A stretch of 5,075 nt of DNA from Planctomycetes bacterium RIFCSPHIGHO2_12_FULL_52_36. GTDB lineage: Bacteria > Planctomycetota > Brocadiia > Brocadiales > Bathyanammoxibiaceae. The stretch spans positions 1 to 5,075 of the forward strand of contig MHYW01000094.1 in assembly GCA_001828545.1 (NCBI GenBank), read 5' to 3'. Below, in pieces: positions 1 through 5,075 of this stretch. The notes beneath the pieces were generated by a model. That model was given only the letters and a program-made list of their open reading frames with translations, searched no databases and was not told the origin of the DNA. The stretch's first letter is position 1; every line of letters begins with the position of its first letter. The translations under genes were made by a program, and so were the position numbers.

Positions 1-1671
1 GAGGGGGTGGGTTTTGAGGAGGTGGCCTTTGCCACTGTATCGGTTCAGGATACAAAGCTGGTAGAAGAGCTTGAGGCGAGGCATATAAGCTTTAAGGGGG
101 AGACAGAGAATACTTTTTTAAAGACCTTTCTCATGTGGTGGTTTTTCCCACTGGCCATGATGGCCGTCGGATGGTTCTTCATCTTCAGACGTATGGGTGG
201 GGTGGGCGCCCCCTTTATGTCCTTCGGGAAGGCCAAGATAAAACTCTACGCCGAGAGTGATTCCGAGAAGGTTACCTTTGCCGATGTGGCTGGCTGTGAC
301 GAGGCAAAGGAGGAGCTAAAAGAGGTCATAGACTTCCTTAGCAACCCGGAACGCTTTCAGAAACTAGGGGGGAAGATTCCCAAAGGGGTCCTCCTTATAG
401 GCCCCCCTGGGACTGGTAAGACCCTGCTGGCCAAGGCGGTGGCGGGAGAGGCAGATGTGCCCTTCTTTTCCATCAGTGGTTCAGACTTTGTGGAGATGTT
501 CGTAGGGATGGGGGCCGCCAGGGTGCGTGATATGTTTGAGCAGGCTAAGGAGAGGGCCCCTTGTATAGTCTTTATAGACGAGATAGATAGTGTGGGGAGA
601 CAGAGGGGGACTGGCCTGGGTGGCGGCCACGATGAGAGGGAACAGACCCTCAACCAACTCCTCGCTGAGATGGATGGTTTCTCTTCCAAGAAGGGCGTGA
701 TTATTATGGCGGCCACGAACCGTCCGGACGTCCTGGATGTGGCACTCCTCAGGCCGGGGCGCTTTGACCGCCAGATTACCGTGGACAGGCCGGACCTCCT
801 GGGCAGGGAGGCCATCCTGAACGTCCATAAAAGGAACGTTAAACTTGCCCCGGACGTTGACATGAAGGTTGTTGCCAAGCGCACCCCTGGTTTTTCTGGT
901 GCTGACCTGGCTAACGTGGTGAATGAGGCTGCCCTCCTGGCGGCCAGGCGGGATAAAGAGGCGGTAGAGATGCCAGAGTTTGAGGATGCCATTGATAGGG
1001 TTATTGCCGGTCCCGAGAGGAAGAGCCGTGTCATGAGCGAGGATGAGAAGAGGACCGTGGCCTATCACGAGTCAGGGCATGCCCTTATTGCGGCCTTCTT
1101 GCCCCATGCGGACCCTGTACACAAGGTCTCTATCATCCCCAGGGGTGCCGCCGCACTGGGTTATACCCTCCAACTCCCTACAGAAGACAGGTATCTGACC
1201 ACTGAATCTGAGATAATGGACACCCTGTGCGTACTACTGGGGGGCAGGGCGGCTGAATCAATGGTCTTCGGGGAGGTATCCACTGGGGCCCATAACGACC
1301 TGGAAAAGGTCACCAGACTGGCCAGGGATTACGTCTGCAGGTTCGGCATGAGCGCCAAGCTAGGGCCTCAGACCTTCGGGAGACAGTCGGGGAACATCTT
1401 CCTGGGCCACGACCTGGTACAAGAGAAAGAATATAGCGAAAAGACCGCTATCCTGATTGATGAGGAAGTATCCAGGATCGTCAGGGAGGGCTACGATAAG
1501 GCCTGCAAACTCCTTTCCGATAACAAGGACAAGCTTGAACTGCTCGCCCGCAAACTGGAGGAGAGGGAACTCCTGGACGGGGAAGAGGTGGTGGCGCTCC
1601 TTGGGGTAAAAAAGGAAAAAAAGGGCCGGGAGAAAGAGGCCGTGGGCATCACCTTATCTGAAAATAAGTAG
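1..1671 (+). CDS. ftsH: ATP-dependent zinc metalloprotease FtsH, 5' end outside the window
   Basis: Membrane-anchored AAA+ protease that unfolds and degrades misfolded or short-lived membrane and cytosolic proteins, acting as a hexamer at the inner membrane. Numbering from the GTG at base 7: end of the periplasmic domain (1-36), membrane segment (about 37-60) followed by RRMGG, Walker A GPPGTGKT (132-139), pore motif FVEMFVG (161-167), Walker B FIDEID (189-194), second region of homology ending RPGRFDR (249-255), zinc motif HESGH (354-358) and the probable third zinc ligand D431 in GAHNDLE. The tail is lysine-rich. The GTG at 7 is not taken as the start: the frame is open to base 1, there is no spaced ribosome site, and the first membrane helix usual in FtsH is absent, so roughly 60 residues probably lie upstream. 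All catalytic motifs are intact. The TAG stop lies inside a repeat unit starting at 1668. Family identity is certain; only the start is missing. Confidence 0.97.
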   Translation, partial: EGVGFEEVAFATVSVQDTKLVEELEARHISFKGETENTFLKTFLMWWFFPLAMMAVGWFFIFRRMGGVGAPFMSFGKAKIKLYAESDSEKVTFADVAGCDEAKEELKEVIDFLSNPERFQKLGGKIPKGVLLIGPPGTGKTLLAKAVAGEADVPFFSISGSDFVEMFVGMGAARVRDMFEQAKERAPCIVFIDEIDSVGRQRGTGLGGGHDEREQTLNQLLAEMDGFSSKKGVIIMAATNRPDVLDVALLRPGRFDRQITVDRPDLLGREAILNVHKRNVKLAPDVDMKVVAKRTPGFSGADLANVVNEAALLAARRDKEAVEMPEFEDAIDRVIAGPERKSRVMSEDEKRTVAYHESGHALIAAFLPHADPVHKVSIIPRGAAALGYTLQLPTEDRYLTTESEIMDTLCVLLGGRAAESMVFGEVSTGAHNDLEKVTRLARDYVCRFGMSAKLGPQTFGRQSGNIFLGHDLVQEKEYSEKTAILIDEEVSRIVREGYDKACKLLSDNKDKLELLARKLEERELLDGEEVVALLGVKKEKKGREKEAVGITLSENK

Positions 1672-1751
1672 ACAGTAGCCGCAGGCTTTAGCCTGCGTTA
1701 AACGTAACCTAAAGGTTGCGGCTACTACCTACTCCCTACTTTCCACTCCCC
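1668..1751. repeat. Palindromic repeat element with heptamer arms (copy 1)
   Basis: Fills most of the gap after ftsH. The left arm has two heptamers, GTAGACA (1668-1674) and GTAGCCG (1675-1681). The core holds the perfect hairpin CGCAGGCTTTAGCCTGCG (1680-1697, 8-base arms) and a smaller one, AACCTAAAGGTT (1706-1717). An outer inverted repeat AGTAGCCGCA (1674-1683) pairs with TGCGGCTACT (1717-1726), so a single strand could fold as a three-way junction. The right arm continues as reverse-complement heptamers: CGGCTAC, TACCTAC, TCCCTAC, TTTCCAC (1719-1746). The first three bases of the ftsH stop region are shared. The hairpin is followed by TTAAACG rather than a T-run, so it is a poor intrinsic terminator. 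It may be a REP/MITE-like dispersed element; the function is unknown. Confidence 0.85.
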
Positions 1752-1760
1752 AGGGGCGGA
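1752..1760 (+). promoter_or_regulatory. Probable ribosome binding site of the ComEA-like gene
   Basis: AGGGGCGGA ends 7 bases before the ATG at 1768 and begins right after the repeat element. No other start codon is available in this frame: it is open only from 1708 (after a TAA at 1705) and contains no ATG, GTG or TTG before 1768. An ATG-TGA minimal ORF at 1761-1766 lies between the site and the start. The match to a Shine-Dalgarno sequence is moderate. Confidence 0.45.
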
Positions 1761-1767
1761 ATGTGAT

Positions 1768-2142
1768 ATGAAGTCATTCCGGGTCTTAGAAGCTCTTGAT
1801 ATCTCCAGAAAAGAATTCTTGGTCCTCTGCATACTCTTTTCTGCCCTCTTTGCGGGGATTTTGTTAAAGTATTTCCTGGACTCCCACATAGGTTCTGAAG
1901 ACATAAAAATACTCCGTCAGGACCTTCAGGAAACAAGACTCCAGCTAGACGTCAACTCTGCAGAGTGGTATGAGCTTATGGCACTCCCTAAGATTGGAGA
2001 GAAGAAGGCCAGGGCCATCGCAGAATACCGTCAGAAATACGGACCTTTTAGTAGCACGGAAGACCTCCTCAAGGTAAAAGGCATAAGTCCTGAAGTACTG
2101 GAAGAGATAAGGGGATACTTGAGAGTAGCTAGTAGCCAGTAG
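1768..2142 (+). CDS. ComEA-like membrane-anchored helix-hairpin-helix protein
   Basis: A 124-residue protein with an N-terminal hydrophobic segment (about 17-37) and, after a charged linker (38-59), a ComEA-type pair of helix-hairpin-helix motifs: LDVNSAEWYELMALPKIGEK (60-79) and LLKVKGISPEVLEEI (100-114), joined by the typical YRQKYGPFSSTEDL. In this family such domains bind double-stranded DNA without sequence preference; ComEA itself is the DNA receptor of natural transformation, held outside the inner membrane. Length and layout fit the short form that lacks the SLBB domain. Both hairpins depart from the common GIG (PKIG in the first, GIS in the second), which may alter DNA contact. No comEC or other competence gene is present, so a transformation role is inferred from the domain alone. 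The last residues, VASSQ and the TAG, are encoded by GTAG-type heptamers (2125-2145), so the C-terminus has probably been set by a repeat. Confidence 0.88.
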   Translation: MKSFRVLEALDISRKEFLVLCILFSALFAGILLKYFLDSHIGSEDIKILRQDLQETRLQLDVNSAEWYELMALPKIGEKKARAIAEYRQKYGPFSSTEDLLKVKGISPEVLEEIRGYLRVASSQ

Positions 2143-2193
2143 ACAGGTAGCCGCAGGCTTTAGCCTGCGTAAGACAGTAGCCAGTAGGCCATC
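2125..2193. repeat. Heptamer array plus palindrome (copy 2)
   Basis: Heptamers GTAGCTA, GTAGCCA and GTAGACA run from 2125 to 2145, covering the last codons and stop of the ComEA-like gene. The palindrome CGCAGGCTTTAGCCTGCG follows (2152-2169), identical to copy 1. From base 2138 to 2170 the sequence matches 1667-1698 with a single extra G, so copies 1 and 2 are direct repeats about 472 bases apart flanking the gene. A further degenerate run, ACAGTAG CCAGTAG (2174-2187), leads into copy 3. Unlike copy 1, this copy lacks the AACCTAAAGGTT hairpin and the reverse-oriented right arm. Confidence 0.85.
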
Positions 2194-2248
2194 GTAGCCG
2201 CAGGTCATGCCATAGGCAGATCCGCCTCTGGCGTAACTTTAGCCTGCG
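2194..2248. repeat. Palindromic repeat interrupted by a second hairpin (copy 3)
   Basis: The left half GTAGCCGCAGG (2194-2204) and right half CTTTAGCCTGCG (2237-2248) together rebuild copies 1 and 2 exactly, but are split by 32 extra bases (2205-2236). The extra segment is itself an imperfect palindrome: GCCATAGGC (2209-2217) pairs with GCCTCTGGC (2224-2232) with one mismatch and a 6-base loop. This is best read as one repeat inserted into another. It resembles other short palindromes seen in uncultivated-bacterium assemblies, from memory only. Confidence 0.8.
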
Positions 2249-2256
2249 AGACGCTT

Positions 2257-2280
2257 GACAGGAGACAGGGAACGGGGACG
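2257..2280. repeat. Heptamer array at the uvrB start
   Basis: Period-7 units GACAGGA (2257-2263), GACAGGG (2264-2270) and a degenerate AACGGGG (2271-2277) abut the GTG start of uvrB. The units resemble the AACAGGG/AACAGGT units at the uvrB 3' end. The purine-rich array appears to supply the ribosome binding site. Confidence 0.6.
2267..2271 (+). promoter_or_regulatory. Probable ribosome binding site of uvrB, inside a repeat
   Basis: AGGGA lies 8 bases before the GTG at 2280. A second candidate, GGAG at 2261-2264, is 15 bases away and too far; GGGG at 2274-2277 is too close. The GTG start is supported independently, because the protein begins with the conserved FKLVSNFRPRGDQPKAI. Confidence 0.5.
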
Positions 2281-4271
2281 TGGCAGAATTCAAGTTGGTG
2301 TCCAATTTTAGGCCCAGGGGCGACCAGCCTAAGGCGATTAAGAAACTTGTAGAGGGGTTCCTTTCAGAGAGGCGATGTCAGACCCTACTTGGGGTAACGG
2401 GTTCGGGGAAGACCTTTACAATGGCCAACGTCATCCAGGCCCTGGAGAAACCCACCCTGGTCATGTCCCATAATAAGACCCTGGCCGCCCAGCTTTATAG
2501 TGAGTTCAAGGAGTTCTTCCCGCACAATGCGGTCCGATACTTTGTGAGCTACTACGACTATTATCAGCCAGAGGCATACATACCCCAGAGAGACATCTAC
2601 ATAGAAAAGGAGGCCACCGTAAACCCGGAGCTTGACCGCCTCCGCCTGGCCGCTACCAGTGCCCTGATGAGCCGAAGGGACGTCATAATAGTCTCCAGCG
2701 TCTCATGCATCTACGGCTTAGGCTCCCCCGAGGAATATCAAGAGATGTACATCCCACTCCGCAAGGGTGGAGAGATAGAGAGGAACAAATTCCTCAGAAA
2801 ATTGGTAAATATCCAGTACGAAAGGAACGACCTGGGCCTTGAGCGGGGTGCCTTCAGGGTGAGGGGCGACGTGGTGGAGGTGTATCCAGCCTACGAAGAA
2901 TGGGGCTACAGGATAGAGTTCTTTGGGGATGAGGTGGACAGACTATCGGTGATAGACCCTACCACAGGGGAGGTGCTCAGCCGGGAACAGGTACTGGACA
3001 TCTACCCTGCCAAACACTTTGTTATGCCCGAGGGCAAGATAGATGGGGTAGTGGCCTCCATTGAAAAAGAGCTAGTGGCATGGTTAGAGGTCCTTCGTTC
3101 CAGGGGGAAACACCTGGAGGCCCAACGCCTTGAGGCCAGGACACGTTACGATATGGAGATGCTTGTGGAGACCGGCTACTGCCATGGCATTGAAAATTAC
3201 TCCCGCCACATCAGCGGTAGGGCCCCCGGCGAACCGCCTTATACCCTTATAGATTACCTCCCCGAAGACTTCTTCTGCATCGTGGACGAGTCCCACGTTA
3301 CCGTCCCCCAGATAGGTGGCATGTACAATGGGGACCAGGCCAGGAAGAAGACCCTGGTTGAGTATGGGTTCCGCCTCCCCTCCGCCCTGGATAACCGCCC
3401 CTTAAAGTTTGAGGAGTGGGAGGGTAAGACCCATCAGTTGCTATACGTCTCAGCTACCCCGGGCCCTTATGAGCTAGAAAGGTGTGAGGGAGAGGTAGTG
3501 GAACAAATTATAAGACCCACGGGTCTACTTGACCCAATTATCCATGTAAGGCCCGCCGGCACCCAGGTGAAAGACCTCATGGAACAAATCCGCCAGAGGG
3601 CCGAAAAGGGAGAGAGGGTACTGGTCACCACCCTTACCAAACGCCTGGCAGAAGACCTGAGCGAGTACATACAGGAAGAGGGGCTTAAGGGGATGTATAT
3701 CCACTCGGAACTGAACGCCTTTGAGAGGGTGGAAATCCTGCGCGATTTGAGGCTTGGCAGGTTTGACGTGGTGGTGGGCGTCAACCTCCTCAGAGAGGGT
3801 CTGGACCTCCCGGAGGTCTCCCTCGTAGCCATTATGGATGCCGATAAGGAGGGCTTCCTCCGCTCTGAGACCTCTTTAATCCAGACCATCGGCCGTACCG
3901 CCAGAAACGTCAATGCAGAGGTTATACTTTATGCAGACCAGGTAACCTCCTCCATGCAGAGGGCCATGGACGAGACCCTACGCAGGAGGAAGCTCCAGAT
4001 GGAGTATAACAAGAAGCACGGCGTCACCCCCCGGACAATTAAAAAGGAGATTAGAAAGGGCATTGAGGAGGAGGTAGCGGCCAAGAGGTATGCCAGGGAG
4101 ATAGTGGCCGAGACGGAGGAAGAGTACGTTACGATGGAGTACATTAACGACCTGAAGGAGGAGATGCGGGCGGCCGCCGCCAGGCTGGATTTTGAGAAGG
4201 CCGCCGCCCTCAGGGATAAACTCCATGCCCTTACTACAGGGGCTGGGAAACAGGGAACAGGTAACAGGTAG
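2280..4271 (+). CDS. uvrB: UvrABC excinuclease subunit B
   Basis: UvrB is the central damage-verifying helicase of nucleotide excision repair: UvrA loads it on damaged DNA and it then recruits UvrC for incision. The 663-residue length is normal. Visible in order: N-terminal FKLVSNFRPRGDQPKAI (4-20), Walker A GVTGSGKT (38-45), the beta-hairpin that inserts between strands, YYDYYQPEAYIP (91-102), the UvrA-interacting region (about 150-250), DESH box (336-339), SATP (391-394), VGVNLLREGLDLPEVSLVAI (499-518), motif VI QTIGRTARN (535-543), and the C-terminal UVR coiled-coil domain that contacts UvrC (about 616-651). All catalytic motifs are intact. GTG start, 137 bases after the ComEA-like gene. 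The final 12 residues, TTGAGKQGTGNR, follow the UVR domain and are partly encoded by AACAGGn heptamers, so they look like a repeat-derived extension. No LexA-type operator was recognised upstream. nadC follows after 43 bases. Confidence 0.98.
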   Translation: MAEFKLVSNFRPRGDQPKAIKKLVEGFLSERRCQTLLGVTGSGKTFTMANVIQALEKPTLVMSHNKTLAAQLYSEFKEFFPHNAVRYFVSYYDYYQPEAYIPQRDIYIEKEATVNPELDRLRLAATSALMSRRDVIIVSSVSCIYGLGSPEEYQEMYIPLRKGGEIERNKFLRKLVNIQYERNDLGLERGAFRVRGDVVEVYPAYEEWGYRIEFFGDEVDRLSVIDPTTGEVLSREQVLDIYPAKHFVMPEGKIDGVVASIEKELVAWLEVLRSRGKHLEAQRLEARTRYDMEMLVETGYCHGIENYSRHISGRAPGEPPYTLIDYLPEDFFCIVDESHVTVPQIGGMYNGDQARKKTLVEYGFRLPSALDNRPLKFEEWEGKTHQLLYVSATPGPYELERCEGEVVEQIIRPTGLLDPIIHVRPAGTQVKDLMEQIRQRAEKGERVLVTTLTKRLAEDLSEYIQEEGLKGMYIHSELNAFERVEILRDLRLGRFDVVVGVNLLREGLDLPEVSLVAIMDADKEGFLRSETSLIQTIGRTARNVNAEVILYADQVTSSMQRAMDETLRRRKLQMEYNKKHGVTPRTIKKEIRKGIEEEVAAKRYAREIVAETEEEYVTMEYINDLKEEMRAAAARLDFEKAAALRDKLHALTTGAGKQGTGNR

Positions 4272-4290
4272 AAATCTGTTCACTGTCCCC
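4249..4290. repeat. Heptamer inverted repeat forming a hairpin over the uvrB stop; possible weak terminator
   Basis: Forward heptamers AACAGGG, AACAGGT, AACAGGT (4249-4269) are followed by a reverse-complement run, CTGTTCACTGTCCCC (4276-4290). Bases 4253-4268 can pair with 4275-4290 (12 Watson-Crick pairs of 16, plus one G-T), leaving a 6-base loop, 4269-4274, that begins with the uvrB TAG stop. The stem is followed by CTCTTTT (4291-4297), so a weak Rho-independent terminator between uvrB and nadC is possible. The forward-array/reverse-array plan is the same as in copy 1 (1668-1751), without its palindromic core. Confidence 0.6.
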
Positions 4291-4299
4291 CTCTTTTGT

Positions 4300-4304
4300 G
4301 AGGA
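4300..4304 (+). promoter_or_regulatory. Ribosome binding site of nadC
   Basis: GAGGA lies 10 bases before the ATG at 4315. It decides the start: the frame is open upstream to the uvrB end, but the only other nearby ATG (4304) is in another frame and soon reaches a stop. Confidence 0.6.
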
Positions 4305-4314
4305 TGACGATTGC

Positions 4315-5075
4315 ATGTTGGAACCCATTGACCTGAAAGAGATAGACCAGCTCATAGAGATGGCCGTAAGGGAGGACATCGGCGGGGGTGATGTTACCAC
4401 TGACAGCCTTGTCCCCGAATGGCAAGCGGCCAGGGGAGAGATAATGGCCAAGGAGACCGGGGTTGTAGCGGGCCTCCCTGTAGCCAACAGGGTATATCAA
4501 CGAATCAACCAAAAGGTCTCCTTTAACCCCAGGGTGGAAGAGGGCACTAGGGTACTGCCAGGTAGGGTCCTGGCGGAGGTCTCTGGCCCTGCCAGGAGTA
4601 TCCTCTCTGGAGAACGCGTGGCCCTCAACTTTATCCAGAGGCTCTCAGGGATAGCTACCCTTACTTCTCTATTTGTAGAGAGGATTAAGGATTATCATGC
4701 CAAAATCTACGATACCCGGAAGACGGTCCCGGGGTGGAGGAGTCTGGAAAAATACGCCGTAAGGGTGGGCGGGGGGCTGAACCACCGGATGGGGCTTTAT
4801 GACCAGGTACTCATCAAGGATAATCACCTTATGGCCCTGGAGGCTGGGAAGGCACTGGCTAAGGGCGTACGACTGGCCAGGGAGAAGGCCCCCCAGTGGA
4901 TGTTAATAGAGGTAGAGGTGCGGACCCCGGAAGAACTGGAGGAGGCCATTGCCGCAAACCCTGACATCATACTCCTGGACAATATGACTGTGGAAGAGAT
5001 AGCAAAGGCCGTAAAAAGCATCCGCCAGGTCAAGCCCCTCCATCCCCCGATGGTAGAGGTATCCGGAGGGGTTAC
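4315..5075 (+). CDS. nadC: Nicotinate-nucleotide pyrophosphorylase (quinolinate phosphoribosyltransferase), 3' end outside the window
   Basis: Converts quinolinate and PRPP to nicotinate mononucleotide, CO2 and pyrophosphate in de novo NAD synthesis; cytosolic. The window holds 253 codons plus two bases, starting MLEPIDLKEIDQLIEMAVRE; the family is usually near 280 residues, so about 30 are missing. Motifs: EDIGGGDVTTD (19-29), SGERVALNFIQRLSGIAT (98-115), the substrate-binding DTRKTVPGWR (133-142), KYAVRVGGGLNHRMGLYD (146-163), IKDNH (167-171), IEVEV (198-202), DIILLDNM (217-224) and EVSGGV (248-253). The basic residues expected to bind quinolinate and PRPP (R101, R135, K136, H157, R158, K168) and acidic E201 and D222 are present. 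PGWR replaces the more common PGLR, a variant I associate with planctomycete-type NadC. nadA and nadB are not in view. The gene may be read through from uvrB; no promoter was recognised in the 43-base gap. Confidence 0.96.
   Translation, partial: MLEPIDLKEIDQLIEMAVREDIGGGDVTTDSLVPEWQAARGEIMAKETGVVAGLPVANRVYQRINQKVSFNPRVEEGTRVLPGRVLAEVSGPARSILSGERVALNFIQRLSGIATLTSLFVERIKDYHAKIYDTRKTVPGWRSLEKYAVRVGGGLNHRMGLYDQVLIKDNHLMALEAGKALAKGVRLAREKAPQWMLIEVEVRTPEELEEAIAANPDIILLDNMTVEEIAKAVKSIRQVKPLHPPMVEVSGGV

Noticed and set aside
7..9. GTG as the true ftsH start
   Set aside because: The frame continues to base 1, there is no spaced ribosome site, and the first membrane helix and most of the periplasmic domain would be missing.
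357..1068. Long open frames on the minus strand across ftsH (225 and 195 codons)
   Set aside because: They lie opposite the most conserved part of ftsH, show no recognisable domain and are composition-driven shadows. The same holds for the minus-strand frames opposite uvrB and nadC.
1680..1704. Rho-independent terminator of ftsH
   Set aside because: The hairpin is strong but is followed by TTAAACG, not a T-run, and the same hairpin recurs as a repeat core.
1674..1726. tRNA or known structured RNA, because of the three-way fold
   Set aside because: Too short, no anticodon arm or T-loop signature, and the fold is explained by inverted repeats shared with other gaps.
1761..1766. ATG-TGA minimal ORF as a translational regulator
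   Set aside because: A start-stop pair just before the real ATG is easily a chance occurrence, and nothing else supports a role.
1674..2248. CRISPR array
   Set aside because: Three palindromic copies, but the spacing is irregular (one interval holds a gene), copies are degenerate, and there are no spacers or cas genes.
2255..2260. TTGACA as a promoter -35 box for uvrB
   Set aside because: The spacing would put the -10 box over the uvrB start codon, with no TATAAT-like sequence there; the match arises at a heptamer unit.
4276..4290. LexA-type operator (CTGT-N8-ACAG)
   Set aside because: CTGT occurs, but no ACAG follows at the required spacing; it belongs to the reverse heptamer run.
4272..4314. 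Riboswitch or NAD-responsive operator upstream of nadC
   Set aside because: Only 43 bases, half of which is the reverse heptamer arm; no known aptamer pattern or clean operator palindrome was seen.

Overview
The window carries four protein genes, all on the + strand and close together: a 5'-truncated ftsH (membrane AAA+ zinc protease), a small membrane-anchored ComEA-like helix-hairpin-helix protein, a complete uvrB (nucleotide excision repair helicase) and a 3'-truncated nadC (quinolinate phosphoribosyltransferase). Coding density is high. Every gap between genes is built largely or partly of short repeats. I found no tRNA, rRNA, CRISPR array, transposase gene or convincing promoter.

The organism is a Gram-negative-type bacterium of moderately high GC that uses AGG for arginine and ATA for isoleucine freely, so its codon habits are unlike enterobacteria. 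The FtsH wording (FGKAKIKLYAE, GTGLGGGHDEREQTLNQ, ALGYTLQLPTEDRYL) and the NadC active-site variant TVPGWR with NHRMGLYD resemble planctomycete-type (Brocadiales-like) or related uncultivated lineages as I remember them. The phylum call is an inference, at low to moderate confidence.

Layout: ftsH 1-1671, beginning before the window; a palindromic repeat element 1668-1751; the ComEA-like gene 1768-2142; a 137-base gap 2143-2279 made almost wholly of repeats, including one palindrome split by a second hairpin; uvrB 2280-4271; a heptamer-repeat hairpin 4249-4290 over the uvrB stop codon; nadC from 4315 past the window end. The genes do not form one pathway. They cover membrane protein quality control, probable DNA uptake or DNA binding, DNA repair and NAD synthesis, and look like housekeeping genes sharing a strand and perhaps transcripts.

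The unusual content is the repeat family. Degenerate 7-base units (GTAGnnn / AACAGGn type) run forward on one side and reverse-complemented on the other side of palindromic cores. The TAG stop codons of ftsH and of the ComEA-like gene sit at the same position of the same repeat unit. The uvrB start region and its last codons also lie in heptamer arrays. I see no sign of a new multi-gene system. The repeats are the part worth a second look.
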